A stretch of DNA of 64,000 bases. Origin: Mycolicibacterium moriokaense. Its GTDB lineage: Bacteria; Actinomycetota; Actinomycetes; Mycobacteriales; Mycobacteriaceae. Shown here in pieces: positions 12,532 through 24,300 of this stretch (positions are counted from its first letter, which is position 1; each line of letters starts with the position of its first letter). The stretch lies in the NCBI RefSeq assembly GCF_003201655.1, contig NZ_QJJU01000001.1, forward strand, positions 310,001 to 374,000. The letters are read 5' to 3'. Both the position numbers and the translations under genes were made by a program. A model generated the notes under the pieces. The model searched no databases. It had not been told where the DNA came from and saw only the letters and a program-made list of their open reading frames with translations.

Positions 12532-13899
12532 ATGCCGCTAGTGGACGGCGAGGTGATCGCGGGGTACACCATCCTGCGATCGCTGGGTGCTGGGGGCATG
12601 GGCGAGGTGTACCTCGCCCAGCATCCGCGGCTGCCACGACGCGACGCACTCAAGCTTCTCTCGGCTTCGGTGTGCTGTGAAAGCGAGTACCGGGAACGCT
12701 TCAGCCGCGAGGCGGACATCGCGGCCACGCTCTGGCATCCGCACATCGTCGAGGTGCACGACCGGGGCGACGTCAACGGTCAGCTGTGGATCTCGATGGA
12801 CTACGTCGAGGGCACCGATGTGGGCCGCCTGCTGGCCGAGCGCTATCCGGACGGCATGCCGCCCGACGACGTGGTGCGGATCATCACCGCTGTCGCAGAT
12901 GCGCTCGATTACGCCCACCAGAAAGGGCTGCTGCACCGCGACGTCAAGCCTGCCAACATCCTGATGGCCAACCACGACGCTGAGGGTCAGCGGATCATGT
13001 TGGCCGACTTCGGGATTGCCCGCCGGATCGGCGAGACGAGCATGCTCACAGGGACGAACATGACCGTGGGCACGGTGGCGTACTCCGCACCCGAGCAGCT
13101 CAAGGGCGAGGAGATCGACGGCCGCGCCGATCAGTACGCGCTTGCCGCTACGGCGTTCCAGTTGCTCACCGGCACACCTCCGTTCGAGCACTCCAATCCA
13201 GCGGTGGTGATCAGCAAGCATCTGACCGCCGACCCGCCGCAGATCGGTAGCCGCCGGCCCGAGTTATCCAGCCTCGGAACGGTATTCGACAAGGCGCTGG
13301 CCAAATTGCCCAAGGACCGGTACGACCGGTGCATCGACTTCGCCCGCGCACTCGCGCATCACATCGGCACCGAGGACCGGCATCGGGGCGCCGACGAGAC
13401 CATGCTTGCGATTCCGACGACGGGCCCGCGACACGCGAGGCCGGAAGCCAAGCCGCGGCGGCGCTACCTTCTCCCTGCGGCGATCGCGCTCGTCGTAATC
13501 GTCGTCGCCGCATTGGCTTTCGTGGTGTTCGGCCGAACCCGTGACCACCACGCAGAAGTCAAGCCCAACCCGTCCGCCGCCGCTTCACCGGGCGGTGTCA
13601 CGTTGCCGGCGGTGGTAGTAGGCGCCAACTGCGCGACGTTGGGCGCCGCGGGCATCACCCAAGGCGGGGCCCCTGCGTACTGCGCACACCTACCGACGAC
13701 CAACGCCGCGATCTGGTCGACGTATCCGGGCGAGATCTCGAGTCCGACAGCCACCGCGGGCCCGAACGACGAGGTGTATCCGTCGGAAACGGAGTCACCG
13801 GTTCTGGTGTGTATGGAGCAGACCGGGCAGACGCACGTGGACTGCCACCGCGACATCCTGCAGAGCAACGCGACCGGCTCGGCGACCCCGCCCCCGTAG
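12532..13899 (+). CDS. Membrane Ser/Thr protein kinase, PknB family
   Basis: 455-aa transmembrane kinase. The cytoplasmic kinase domain (about 10-275) has the glycine loop GAGGMGEVY, Lys41, HRDVKPAN (Asp137), DFG (159-161) and APEQ, so it should be active. A basic linker precedes one transmembrane helix at about 312-333. The extracellular tail of about 120 aa has four cysteines and low-complexity ends, and is not a PASTA or NHL domain. It lies 22 bases after accD4 and faces the emb operon end to end. A role in regulating envelope synthesis is a guess from position. I cannot assign it to a named Pkn protein. Confidence 0.93.
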   Translation: MPLVDGEVIAGYTILRSLGAGGMGEVYLAQHPRLPRRDALKLLSASVCCESEYRERFSREADIAATLWHPHIVEVHDRGDVNGQLWISMDYVEGTDVGRLLAERYPDGMPPDDVVRIITAVADALDYAHQKGLLHRDVKPANILMANHDAEGQRIMLADFGIARRIGETSMLTGTNMTVGTVAYSAPEQLKGEEIDGRADQYALAATAFQLLTGTPPFEHSNPAVVISKHLTADPPQIGSRRPELSSLGTVFDKALAKLPKDRYDRCIDFARALAHHIGTEDRHRGADETMLAIPTTGPRHARPEAKPRRRYLLPAAIALVVIVVAALAFVVFGRTRDHHAEVKPNPSAAASPGGVTLPAVVVGANCATLGAAGITQGGAPAYCAHLPTTNAAIWSTYPGEISSPTATAGPNDEVYPSETESPVLVCMEQTGQTHVDCHRDILQSNATGSATPPP

Positions 13900-13900
13900 C

Positions 13901-14812
13901 TCAGATCGGCGGTAGATCCAGCCAGTCGTCAATCATGAACGCGTCCCCGCGGGCGACCACCGTCGCAGCGCTGTGGCCGGGGTAGTGCGCGGGAATCACC
14001 GCAGCGCGCCGCCGCGACGCCTCGGTAAGCACCCGCTTGCGCGTCACCGCCGCCGCACCGAAGTCCTCATCCCAGGCGCACGGATCATTCGGGCGGTGGA
14101 GCTGAATCGGGGAGTGCGTCAGATCGCCGACGAACACGGCGGGCTTACCTGCGTCCAACCACACCACCGACGCGCCAGGTGTGTGGCCCGGTGCCGGTCG
14201 CAGCCGTATCGACTCGCAGAGCCGATAGTCGTCGGACCACAATTCGATCTGCTCTTCCACCGGAAGAACGCTGTCCTCGAACACAATCAGGCCTCCCGCC
14301 CGCCACGCCGCCTCCTCTTCGGTGCGTGGCGCGGGACGTTGAGCGACGCTGTCGGGATGGAAGTGCCGATAGTCGGCTTCGGCCATTAGATAACGGGCGT
14401 TGGGAAACGTGGGAACCCACGCGCCGTCTTGCCCCATGGTGTTCCAGCCGACGTGGTCGGAGTGCAGGTGGGTGTTGATGACGACGTCGACGGCGGCGGG
14501 GTCGACACCTGCGCTCGCCAGCGATCCGAGGAAGTCGGTGTGCAGATGGTCGAACGGCGGCATTGTCGGTCGGTCGCGGTCGTTGCCGACGCCGGTGTCC
14601 ACCAACACCGTGAGGCCGTCGACCTCGATCACCCACGTCTGCAACGCAATTCGCCACCCGGCGTCGTTCCAGAATGTCGGCCCGAACTCGCCGGCGAGCT
14701 CACGCCAGGCCTCCGGCGGCGTCTGGGGAAACACCTTCAACGGCAGGTTGTCGACCTGTGACTCGATCACGCGGGTGAGCGCCGCGCCGCCGAGTTGGAT
14801 CTTGTCAGGCAT
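13901..14812 (-). CDS. Metallo-beta-lactamase-fold hydrolase, last gene of the emb array
   Basis: 303-aa MBL-fold protein of the lactonase-like branch. It shows LVDTGVGND, the zinc motif NTHLHSDHVGWN, APGHTPG, VFVGDLTHSP and the late His in IPAHYPGH. No signal peptide is seen, so it is probably cytoplasmic. The ATG directly abuts the embB stop (TAG then ATG, no spacer), so it is almost certainly translated from the emb transcript. The substrate is unknown. Its 3' end is one base from the convergent kinase gene. Confidence 0.88.
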   Translation of the reverse strand: MPDKIQLGGAALTRVIESQVDNLPLKVFPQTPPEAWRELAGEFGPTFWNDAGWRIALQTWVIEVDGLTVLVDTGVGNDRDRPTMPPFDHLHTDFLGSLASAGVDPAAVDVVINTHLHSDHVGWNTMGQDGAWVPTFPNARYLMAEADYRHFHPDSVAQRPAPRTEEEAAWRAGGLIVFEDSVLPVEEQIELWSDDYRLCESIRLRPAPGHTPGASVVWLDAGKPAVFVGDLTHSPIQLHRPNDPCAWDEDFGAAAVTRKRVLTEASRRRAAVIPAHYPGHSAATVVARGDAFMIDDWLDLPPI

Positions 14813-17800
14813 CTACGGCCCGATTCGGATCTTGCCGGGATTCCACAGCCCGATGTGTGTGGCCGTACCGAATTGAAGTTGAGCAGCTTCGGCTTTCACC
14901 ACAGTGTCGAACTTGCGGAGCGACCCCCAGTCGCGGCCCCAGTCGTGCGACAAATAGGTCGCCATCACGTGCGCGCGCAACAGGAGGTCGGTGATGCCGA
15001 GCAGACCGCCATTGAGACCGTCCTCCCAGGTGTCGGTGTCCTTGCGCTTGGCGTTGTAGTCGGGGGTGATCCGGTACTTCGGAATCTCGGTAACTCCGTT
15101 GGCGTGCAGCATCGGCTGCTGGCACGGGAAGGCAAGGCCGACAGCCCAGTCCATCAGCACGGGCTGCTTCGAGCCGATGTACTCCTGCACTGACCGCAGC
15201 TCGGGCAGGCGCGGTGGGGTCACCGCAACCCAGTCGCCAGGGGTCAGCGACAGATCCTCGGCGACGACCCGCACCGCGACCGCGTCGGCAGGAATGGCCG
15301 ACCGCGGGTATCGCAGGTTCCGCCACGATGGGATCGGCCCGACGTCGTAGGGCACCAACCTGCCGGCGGGAACCGGAGCACCGTCCGGCCCTCGGCGCGC
15401 GTACTCCAGCTCGACCTTCTGACCGTCGGTACGCCCGTTGAACACGCTGTCGCCGGTGATGGTGCCCGCGGCCGTGACAACGACGAGCGGGTGTGCGTCG
15501 TCTGGCCGGGGCAACTGATACCAGGCCGACGTCAACCGACTCTGCTGTTGTGAGCCCTCGATGTATGTGCCCGCAAGCGGAACCCGCGCGGGGTCGAGGC
15601 CGTATGGCAGCGGAACCGTCGAGCCATTGACGCCAGGCGCCTTGAGCTTGATCGCCGCGTCCCAGTCGTAATCGGTGCCTGGCTGCGGAAGATTCATCCG
15701 GATCGTCTCGGCGACAATCTTTTCCGGCACACCGCTGGCGGTGAAGCCCACGGGTCCAGCACCGCCGAGCGGGCCGAGCGGGCCGTAGTCGCCTGGCAGT
15801 GGCGCCAGGAAGCCGTTGTTGGCGTCGGGCTCGACGAGCACATCGTCTGCAAGTCCGCAGCCGCCGGTGAAGGCGCGCAGATTGGCCGAGGCGTTGGAGT
15901 AGGTCGGGTACTGGCGCACGATGCCCGCGACCATCGACCCGACGAAGACCAGCACCATGAAGCCTGCCGCCAGCGGGATGGGAGCGGACGTCAGCGCGCG
16001 CGCAATGCGGCCCTCGCCACGATCGCGGGGCGCGAAATGGAGCCAGAACGCGTAGACGGCGGTGATCGCGAACAGGATGAAGAAGAGGAAACTGACGGTG
16101 AGCCCGGCGATCTTCGGTGTCGCGTTGTTGAACGGCACACCGTAGCTCGACACGTACCACCAGCCGTTGGTGGTGGCGAAGCACAGCGCCAGCATGAAGA
16201 ACACGGCAGCGAGGAACGCCATCCGGTTGCGCGACCACCGCATCACCGCGGGTGACACCAGCACCGTGGCCACCGCAGCCATCGCCGCACCAACAGCGGC
16301 GAACAGGCCGAAGTGGTGCACCCATTTCGTTGGCGTGAACATCAGGAAGAACATCGTGCCGAAGATGACGCCCATCAACCGCCACACCGGACCGCGCGCC
16401 ACCCCGGGAACGCGCTTGCGCCGCAACATGATGAACATGGCGGTGAACAGCGACAACGCTGTGAAGAAGAAACCGAACCGCCGCGAGAGCGAGCCGTCCA
16501 CTGTCGGCAGGAACAGATAATAGTAGCGCAAATTCTCCGTGTACCACGCCTGGCTCGGCCCGATGGCGGTGCGAATTCTGGTGGCCTCCAACACTGTTGA
16601 AAACGTCTGGTCGGCGAACACCACCGTCAGCACGACCGTGCCCGCTGCAAGTAGCGGCGCAACGAGCGGCCAGGTGCCGACGATACGGTGCCGCTTCACC
16701 AGGATTCGCAGCAGTGGGCGTCCGCCTGCCAGCAGCGCCGCCACCGCGATCAGACCGGTCGGCTGGATGCCCAACGTGAACGCGGCGGCGAGGATCGCGA
16801 GCGCCGCGGGCGTCATTCGGCTCGAGATGATCGCGCGCTCGATTAGCACGTAGGTGATCAGTGCGCCGGTGGCGATTTGCCCCTCGGGCCGCAGACCGTT
16901 GTTGAACGGCATCCACGCCGCAAGCAGCACAAGGCCTGCCGCCCACACCGCAGGCTTGCTCGCCGCGACGGCGGGTCCCAGTCGCGGCAGCACTTCGCGA
17001 GACAGCAAGAGCCAGCACACGATTCCGCATACCAGGTCGGGCAGTCGGATCCAGATGCTGGCGTCGCTGACGCCGGTCATCAGTGCCAGCAGGTTGTAGT
17101 ACCAGCCGAACGGGTCTTCTGGGCTGCCGAACCAACGGAAGTAGTTCGACATGTAGCCAGCGTGACCGGCGACGCGGGCCATCTGCAGGATGTAGCCGTC
17201 GTCCGATGAGTTCGCGCCGAGCACGTGCCAAACGACGAAGCCGCCGATCACGACGACGTCGGTGGCCGAGAATGTCCGCCAACGCTGGGGGATCCAGCGC
17301 TGCATCCTGTGGCCGTCGAGCCGGTCCAGCCGCCACAGCGCGACAAGCGCGATGACTGTCGAGACGATGGCCAGCACCATTGCGGCTAGCTTCAAAGCCG
17401 TTGGCGTTGTCGAGAACCGGGTGTCGATCACCGCCGAGGCGCTCAGGCCGGGCGGTGCAGGCCCGGTCAGATCGGTGAAGATGCCGACGATCGCGGGGCG
17501 CAGGTTCGGATCGGTGAAGCCGGTCTCTTGTACCTTGCCGGTGGTGGGATCGGTGAGCCCGACGAAGGTGGCGAAGGTACCTGCGTTCGACGACGTGATC
17601 TCGATGCGCTGACATTCAGGCGCCATGACACGCGCCCGCGGCACGGCGGCCACCACGACATTGCGGTCGGTGATGTCGACCCGCTCACGGGTGACATTTA
17701 CGAAGAGGGACTGCAACGCCGCCTGCTTGCCGTCCTTCGGTGCGGTGCTCAGCACGGTGCCCCCTGCTGGCGGCATCGAGCGGATGACGTCGCACGGCAC

Positions 17801-18067
17801 TGTCACCGTCATGGTCACGGGCACCTGCGAAATCAGTGGCGCCGTAACGTTGTTCAGCTGACCACCCTGCGGCCAGTTCAGTGTGGCGGTGGTCTGTACG
17901 ACGGGAAGCAGCGGAGTGGCGACCGAAAGCACGAAACCGATCAGGCCCGCGATCGTCGCCACCCAGCGCGCAACCTTCACATCACTCATGGCTCGACTCG
18001 CGCTCGCTCCGGTCCTCGCTCGTTCCTCGCTGCGATCCTCACTTCCGCTCGTCTTCGGCCGCGTCAT
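14813..18067 (-). CDS. embB: Arabinosyltransferase EmbB (ethambutol target)
   Basis: 1084-aa GT-C arabinosyltransferase that adds the terminal arabinan branches of arabinogalactan from decaprenyl-phospho-arabinose, with EmbA. It has many membrane helices with periplasmic N-terminal and C-terminal carbohydrate-binding domains. The catalytic acidic pair is in NSSDDGYIL. The ethambutol-determining segment reads YILQMARV; Met296 matches M. tuberculosis Met306, while the residue before it is Gln where M. tuberculosis has Gly. The ATG at 18067 overlaps the embA stop (ATGA). Residues about 5-26 are encoded by a purine-rich repeat, and an alternative ATG at 17989 (MSDVK) would skip it. Confidence 0.97.
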   Translation of the reverse strand: MTRPKTSGSEDRSEERARTGASASRAMSDVKVARWVATIAGLIGFVLSVATPLLPVVQTTATLNWPQGGQLNNVTAPLISQVPVTMTVTVPCDVIRSMPPAGGTVLSTAPKDGKQAALQSLFVNVTRERVDITDRNVVVAAVPRARVMAPECQRIEITSSNAGTFATFVGLTDPTTGKVQETGFTDPNLRPAIVGIFTDLTGPAPPGLSASAVIDTRFSTTPTALKLAAMVLAIVSTVIALVALWRLDRLDGHRMQRWIPQRWRTFSATDVVVIGGFVVWHVLGANSSDDGYILQMARVAGHAGYMSNYFRWFGSPEDPFGWYYNLLALMTGVSDASIWIRLPDLVCGIVCWLLLSREVLPRLGPAVAASKPAVWAAGLVLLAAWMPFNNGLRPEGQIATGALITYVLIERAIISSRMTPAALAILAAAFTLGIQPTGLIAVAALLAGGRPLLRILVKRHRIVGTWPLVAPLLAAGTVVLTVVFADQTFSTVLEATRIRTAIGPSQAWYTENLRYYYLFLPTVDGSLSRRFGFFFTALSLFTAMFIMLRRKRVPGVARGPVWRLMGVIFGTMFFLMFTPTKWVHHFGLFAAVGAAMAAVATVLVSPAVMRWSRNRMAFLAAVFFMLALCFATTNGWWYVSSYGVPFNNATPKIAGLTVSFLFFILFAITAVYAFWLHFAPRDRGEGRIARALTSAPIPLAAGFMVLVFVGSMVAGIVRQYPTYSNASANLRAFTGGCGLADDVLVEPDANNGFLAPLPGDYGPLGPLGGAGPVGFTASGVPEKIVAETIRMNLPQPGTDYDWDAAIKLKAPGVNGSTVPLPYGLDPARVPLAGTYIEGSQQQSRLTSAWYQLPRPDDAHPLVVVTAAGTITGDSVFNGRTDGQKVELEYARRGPDGAPVPAGRLVPYDVGPIPSWRNLRYPRSAIPADAVAVRVVAEDLSLTPGDWVAVTPPRLPELRSVQEYIGSKQPVLMDWAVGLAFPCQQPMLHANGVTEIPKYRITPDYNAKRKDTDTWEDGLNGGLLGITDLLLRAHVMATYLSHDWGRDWGSLRKFDTVVKAEAAQLQFGTATHIGLWNPGKIRIGP
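17991..18050 (-). repeat. Purine-rich imperfect repeat inside the 5' end of embB
   Basis: On the coding strand this stretch is made of imperfect copies of words such as GAGCGAGGA and GCGAGGAACGAGC. It is unlike the rest of the operon and encodes a charged low-complexity peptide ([16 protein letters not shown]). It resembles the small intergenic repeats scattered in some mycobacterial genomes (recalled, not checked). It falls exactly between the coupled ATG and the alternative embB start. Confidence 0.5.
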
Positions 18068-21000
18068 GGCAGCGCCCTGATCGGTCCGTTGCGGCTCCAG
18101 CCGAACACTCGCGCCGAGCCCTGGTCGATCACGGCGTTGGGCGCATCCGTCTCAGGCACCACTCGGTCGTAACGCTCGATCCAGCCCCAGTCGCGGTACC
18201 AGTCGTCGCGCAGATACGAGGGAACGGTCGTGGTATTAAGCAGCGCCTGCGTGAACAGGAACGGTCCACCACCCTCGGCGGACTGCCATTGCTTCGAGGA
18301 CACCACCACCTGCTTGAAGTTCGGAAGGATGCGGTACTGGGGGAGTTCGGCCACGCCAAGGTGTTCGGAGAACGGCCGTTGGCACGGGAAGTTCGCCGCG
18401 GTGGCGATGTCCATCAGCACGGGTGTCTTGTCACCGAGGAGTTGTTCCGCGGTCTTGAGCACAGGGACCCGCGGCGGGGTAAACGCAAACCATTGGTCGG
18501 TGGACAGGTTCGGGTCATCGGCGACGATGCGCGCCACGTTGGCCTCCGCTGGCGCCCACGCCAGCGGGAAACGCAGGTTGCGCCAGGCCTTTTGGGCGAA
18601 GATGTCGATCGGTTGCACCTGCCCGAGCGCCTGGTAGCTCCCGTCGGGCCGGTGCACGCCCCATTCCAGCCTCAGTGATTGGCCATAGTTGAACGAGCCG
18701 TCCTCGTTGTAATACCAGATCGCGCCCGCGGCAGCGACCGTCACAAGGGGACGGTCGGGGGTGCGGGGCGGCAGCTGATACCACGCCGAGGTCACCTTGG
18801 CCGCGACGGTGTTCTCGTTGTAGCTGCCCATCACCGGCGTGCGCGTGGGATCGAGGCCGAACGGCAGGAAGACGTTGGAGCCGTTGATGCCGACCGGCCC
18901 GTAGCCGCCGCCCGTGCCCGCCGCGTATCCGATCCCGATGTTCGGTTCGTTCGGAGATCCCGGCGAGTTCACTGTGCCGGGGTTGGCGGTGACCGGCTTG
19001 GCCGGTTCCAGGATGTCGCTTACGCCGTTGGGCGTGAACCCGACGGGGTTCTCGCCGCCGAGCGGTCCGTACTGGCCGAAGCGTTGACCCGGAACAGGTT
19101 GCAGCAGACCGGCATTCGTGTCGGGCTCGACGAGCACGTCGTCGGCCATCGCGCAGCTCGTCTTCGATAGCCCCGACGACAAGGCGTCGACGTTCGCCTT
19201 CGCGGTGGTGTACACGGGGTAGCGCTGAGCCGCGCCCTTGGCCATCGAGCCCACCTCGAGCACGACCATGATCACCGCCACCACCAACAGCGGCGTCGAG
19301 GCTAACACCCTGTTGCGGCGAGTATTGGCGACCTCGGTGTGTCCGGTGTAGTCCATCCGGAAGTGCAACCAGCCGGCGAGCAGGCCCGTGACGACCGCCA
19401 ACCCCAGGAAGATGCCTGTGACCGGGATCCCGAGGATGACGGGTTGCTTGTCGAACCACGGGACACCGTAGTTACCGACGTAGAACCAGCCGTTGATACC
19501 CGAAGTCGCCCAGGCCAATACGAACAACAGCGCGGTCACGTACAGCGCGAGGTTTCGACGACTGTGCAGACCGACCCTCGCGAATGCGAACGCGATTACG
19601 CCGCCCAGTGCGCCCGCGAGCCCCGCGAACGCGCCGAACTGCACCGCCCACTTCGTCGGCGTGAAATTCAGCACGAGCAGCCCGACCGCCGTCGCGCCGA
19701 CTAGCCGCCACACCGGGCCCCTCGCCATCCCAGGGACGCCACCACGTCGCAGCAACACTGCGAGCATGCCGAACAGACAGAGCAGCAGCACTAGCACCGC
19801 GAAGCGTCGGCTCAGCGAAGAGTCGGCGCTGTCCTCGACGGTCAGGAAGTAGTAGCGCAGGAATTCCTGATACCACGGGATGGTCGGACCGATCTTGTAC
19901 TTGATGCGGGCCGACTCGGCGACGGTGGCAAGCGTCTGGTCGCGGAACACGACGACGAAGATCAGCGTGAGCGAGGCGGTCAGAGTGGCCAAGGGGGCCA
20001 GCAGGCCATCTGTCGCACGTCTGCTCCGGATGATCCCGGCGACGGCGCGCGCGCCGACCAGCAGCGGGGCCAGCGCGATCAGGCCCTGCGGCGCGAGCGT
20101 CACGCTGAACACTGCCAGGATGATCGCAACTGCGGCGGGCACCAGCCTGCGGGTGGCGATGGCATTCTCGATGAGCATCCACGCCGCGAGGACGCCGAAC
20201 GCGATCAGCGGCTCGGGCCGCAGGCCGTTGTTGAACGGCAGCCATGCCGCCAGGAACACCGCACCAGCCGTCCAGACCGCGACGCGATTGTTCGCCAGCC
20301 GCCTGCCGAGTCGCGGCAGTACGCAGCGGCTCATGATCAGCCAGGTGGCGATGGCCGCAGCGGTCGCTGGCAGCCGCATCCACACGCCCGCGGTGCTGAT
20401 GGCCGCCATGTGGGCGAGCACAGACTGGTACCAGTCGAAGGGCGCCTCGGTGGTGCCGAAAAAGCGGTAGTAGTTGGCGATGTAGCCGGCGTCGCCCGAC
20501 ACCCTGGCGATGGTCAGGTTGTAGCCGTCGTCCGACGAGATCGCGCCGATGACGTGCCACAGCAGGAGGGTTCCGACGACCCCGAGATCGGCAAGCCACG
20601 TGGAAAGCCCGACGCGCCAGAACCGCCGCCAGGTGTCGCGGACCGGGCGGCCACTCGTGCGGTCCAGCACCGCAAGCGCCGCGATCGACGCTATGACGCA
20701 GATGACGCCGAGCACCATCACACCGAGCTTCAACGGCGTCGGCGCCGTGATGAATCGGGTGTCGACGTCGATACGCGCCGACAGGCCCGGCTGGGCCGCG
20801 ACTTGCAGGTCGGTGAATACACCGACCACCTGAGGCTTCTTCTCCGCGCTCAGCGTGCCGGTGGCGCCAGGTATGCCGACGAAGTCGGCGCCAGCTCCGC
20901 CAGCGTTGGCCCAGACGTGCAGGGTGCTGCACGCGCCGGCAGCCACCGCGGGCCTTGGCGCCACCGCTGCCACGGAGTCACGGAAGGCGACGACGACGGA

Positions 21001-21318
21001 GTTTGCGTTTGCCGTGACGAACAGCCCATTGCGGGTGGCCTGGATGCCTGCTGGCGGGATGGTGGAGAAGACCAAGCCGCCTGCTGCGGGCAGGGTGGCG
21101 ATGGTCCTGCAGGGGATCGAGACGTCGAGGGCCTGCGGGGCGCCAGACACCAGCGGTGCGGTGACGTCGCTGATCAGACCGTTGGCGGCGGCTCCCTGTG
21201 GCCAGACGATGGTGGCGGTGGTCTGCTTGACCGGCAGCAGCGGGACCAGCCCGCACAGCACCACACCAAGGACGCCCGCAACGACGGCGATCAGCCGGGC
21301 GATGCGGTGGGCAGGCAC
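18064..21318 (-). CDS. embA: Arabinosyltransferase EmbA
   Basis: 1084-aa GT-C arabinosyltransferase, partner of EmbB in building the non-reducing hexa-arabinoside of arabinogalactan. It starts with a basic turn and a first membrane helix ending in [13 protein letters not shown], shared by the Emb family. The acidic motif is in ISSDDGYNL. The C-terminal domain ends NGPIRALP, as in M. tuberculosis EmbA. The start is GTG, 24 bases after the embC stop, and the stop overlaps the embB ATG by 4 bases. Assignment among the Emb paralogues rests on sequence words such as [18 protein letters not shown] and on operon order. Confidence 0.97.
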   Translation of the reverse strand: MPAHRIARLIAVVAGVLGVVLCGLVPLLPVKQTTATIVWPQGAAANGLISDVTAPLVSGAPQALDVSIPCRTIATLPAAGGLVFSTIPPAGIQATRNGLFVTANANSVVVAFRDSVAAVAPRPAVAAGACSTLHVWANAGGAGADFVGIPGATGTLSAEKKPQVVGVFTDLQVAAQPGLSARIDVDTRFITAPTPLKLGVMVLGVICVIASIAALAVLDRTSGRPVRDTWRRFWRVGLSTWLADLGVVGTLLLWHVIGAISSDDGYNLTIARVSGDAGYIANYYRFFGTTEAPFDWYQSVLAHMAAISTAGVWMRLPATAAAIATWLIMSRCVLPRLGRRLANNRVAVWTAGAVFLAAWLPFNNGLRPEPLIAFGVLAAWMLIENAIATRRLVPAAVAIILAVFSVTLAPQGLIALAPLLVGARAVAGIIRSRRATDGLLAPLATLTASLTLIFVVVFRDQTLATVAESARIKYKIGPTIPWYQEFLRYYFLTVEDSADSSLSRRFAVLVLLLCLFGMLAVLLRRGGVPGMARGPVWRLVGATAVGLLVLNFTPTKWAVQFGAFAGLAGALGGVIAFAFARVGLHSRRNLALYVTALLFVLAWATSGINGWFYVGNYGVPWFDKQPVILGIPVTGIFLGLAVVTGLLAGWLHFRMDYTGHTEVANTRRNRVLASTPLLVVAVIMVVLEVGSMAKGAAQRYPVYTTAKANVDALSSGLSKTSCAMADDVLVEPDTNAGLLQPVPGQRFGQYGPLGGENPVGFTPNGVSDILEPAKPVTANPGTVNSPGSPNEPNIGIGYAAGTGGGYGPVGINGSNVFLPFGLDPTRTPVMGSYNENTVAAKVTSAWYQLPPRTPDRPLVTVAAAGAIWYYNEDGSFNYGQSLRLEWGVHRPDGSYQALGQVQPIDIFAQKAWRNLRFPLAWAPAEANVARIVADDPNLSTDQWFAFTPPRVPVLKTAEQLLGDKTPVLMDIATAANFPCQRPFSEHLGVAELPQYRILPNFKQVVVSSKQWQSAEGGGPFLFTQALLNTTTVPSYLRDDWYRDWGWIERYDRVVPETDAPNAVIDQGSARVFGWSRNGPIRALP

Positions 21319-21342
21319 GAGGCTCGATCGTAGGCGACGGAC

Positions 21343-24300
21343 CTAGTGGCGCAGCGGCGCCGGGCTCCACAGTCCGCTACGCGTTGCCGAACCGAGATCG
21401 AGCCGTGCCGGCTGCGCGTCCCGGTAGTACGGCGTGAGCTGCTGCAGCGCGCCCCAATCACGGAACCAGTCGTCCTTCAGATATGTCGGCAGCGTGGTCG
21501 GCTTCAACAGAAGTTCGGCGATGCCGAGCGGCCCGCCGCCGAGGTTGTCCATCACCGGCGAGTTGGCCTCCGCGCCGAACCGGTCGGGCAGGATGCGCCA
21601 CTTCGGCACCTCGACGACGCCGTACTGGTGGGCGAACGGGCGCTGACACGGGAAGGCCATTCCCACGAGCCAGTCCAGCAGCACCGGGTCCTGCGAGCCG
21701 ACGACGTCCTGCAGCGTGCGCAGCTGCGGGATGCGCGGCGGGGTTATCGCGATCCAGTGCAGAGGGTTGAGGTCGTCGTCGGTGGCCACCACCCGCACCT
21801 GGGTCGCGTCGCGCGGGATCGCGGCCATCGGTGCCCGCAGATTGCGCCACGCCGGCGCCGCGCCGACGTCGGCGAATCCGACGCCGCCTGCAGGCTCACC
21901 CTTGTCGTTGGCCCATTGCACGGTGACCTCGCCTGCGTCGAAGCGTCCGGCCGCAGACACCACAAGTAGTGGGCCTGCTTGGTCGGGGGGCGGCAGTCGG
22001 TACCAAGCCGAGCGCAGCGTTGCCGGTTGCTGGGTTCCACCACGCCAGCTGCCCATCACGGGAGTGCGGGCGGGATCGAGGCCGTACGGCAGCCGGGCCC
22101 GCGATCCGTTGACGCCCGCGGCGGCGGTGGTGCCGCCCTCTGTGCCCGCCTCGTTGGCGGTTAGCGCACCGGTTTCGGTGTCGGCGAAGTTGGAGGTGCC
22201 CGGCGACTCCATGACAGGGTCGGCGGACACGTCTGCGGGAATCCCGTTGGGGCCGAATCCTTCTGCCGTGACATGGCCGAGCGCCTCGCCCACAGGAACG
22301 CCGATGGGGGTGAGCAGCCCGGCGTTGGGGTCCTGTTCGACCATCACATCGTTGGCAAGCCCGCACGTCTTGCCAGTGAGTGCCTCGAGGTTCGAGCGGC
22401 CGTTGCTCCACGCCGGGTATTGCTGCGTCATCCCCAGTGTCAGCGACAGAACCTCGAAGAGCACAAGCACCCAGGCGGCAACTGCCAACGGGCTCTGCAT
22501 AATTCGCTGCCAGTTGCGCTGTGTCGGCGGCGAAGTGTCGCGGCCTGAGAAGTGGAACCACGCCGCCACGAGCAGGGCGACGACCGAGAGTCCGAGCAGG
22601 AAGGTGGTGAAGCCGAAGTGCCACTCGGGGAACTGATTCGACCAGGGCACCCCGAAGTTCGAGACGTACCACCAGCCGTTGACGGTGGCGAACGACAGCG
22701 CCATCACGAACAGCACCGCCGCGGTGAACATCGCCCGGTTGCGGCGCGACTTCATAGCGGCGGCCGTGACAGCGACCGCGGCCAACGCGCCGAGCGATCC
22801 GGCGAGTCCGGCGAACACCCCGAAGTGGTGGGTCCACTTGGTCGGAGTGAACATCATCGCGAGGAACGAGATGATGGTGATGCCGACGATGCGTCGGCTC
22901 GGTCCGAGCGCGGTGCCGGGAATGCGGCCCTTGCGCAACGACATTGCCACCGAGACGGCCAGCGCCAGCAGCAGCGTGAGCACCGCGAACCGCCGCGCCA
23001 CCGAGCCGTCGGGGCTGGTGGTGAACAGCCGCTCATAGCGGATGTGCTCGTCGAACCACGCCAGGCTCGGGCCGACCGCGGACTTGAACGTGCTGGCCTG
23101 CAGTTCGCCGATGAAAGTCTGATCACGGAAGATCAGGATGATTGTCACCGTGCACGCCGCAAGGATCGGAGCCAACAGAGCGAAGTATCCGAAACGTGAA
23201 GTGTGTGCCGCGACAATCGTTTTCAGCGGGCCGACCGCTACGAGCAGTGCGCCGACCGCGGCGATGCCGGTAGGCCCGGAGAACAGGGTCAGTGCACCGA
23301 TGATGATCGCGATGGCAACCGGTAGCAGCCTGCTGGTCGCCACCCCCCGCTCGACCGAACACCAGGTCAGCAGAATGCCAAGGGCGATAATCGGTTCCGG
23401 CCGGAGCCCGTTGTTGAGCGGCAGCCAGAAGGCCAGGAACATACCGGCTGCTGTCCACGCTGCCGCGCGGCTGATCTTCACTGCGTGGCCAAGCCGCGGG
23501 ATGACCTCACGACTGATCAGCCACCAGCACGTCAGCGCCATCACCAGCGTCGGCAGCCGCACCCATGCGCTGTTGGTGCTGACATGTGCCCACAGCGCCA
23601 AGAGGTCGTAGTACCAACCGAACGGCGCCTCGGGCGTTCCGAACCATCGGTAGTAGTTGGCCATATAACCCGCGTGCTCGGACACCCTGGCCATGGTCAG
23701 GATGTAGCCGTCGTCGGATGTGTTGGCGCCGACGAAGTGCCACCAGACCAGCACCGCGGTGACTAATCCGTCGAGCGGGGTCACCGACCACCACCGGGCA
23801 GGCAGGAAGCGTTTCATGCCACGGCCGTCGGCGGTGTCCAGAACGTGCAGGGCACCGAGCGCGATGACCGTCAGGGCTACTCCGAGGATCATCGCGATCG
23901 TCTTCAGCAGCGTCGGCGAGCTGCTGTAGCGGGTATCGACCGTCGCCGAGAACTGCAGGCCCGGCGGCGCGGGCCCGGACAGATCGGTGAAGACTCCCAC
24001 TATCTGCGGCCGGAAGTCATACCCACTGCGTTCGCCGCGCAGCGGTTTTCCGGGCTTGTCGGAATCGCGACCGGTAACCAGGCCGACGAATTCGCCGGTG
24101 ACCTTGTCGGCGTGCGCGGTGAACGTCAGTCGTTGGCAGGCCGGGCTGAGCACCTGGCTTAGTGGGGCGCTGACCACAGGGGTGTTGCGGACGATGACGA
24201 GCAGATCGTTGTTGACCCGTTCGATGAGCAGGCCGCGGTCGACTGCCTTCGGCGCCTGCTTCGGCACCGTCGAGAGCAGCACCGTCTTTGCGGTGTTCTC

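Noticed and set aside
14805..17615. 936-codon frame on the same strand as embB but another phase
   Set aside because: Arg-rich composition typical of a GC-rich shadow frame; the embB frame encodes a conserved protein along the full stretch.
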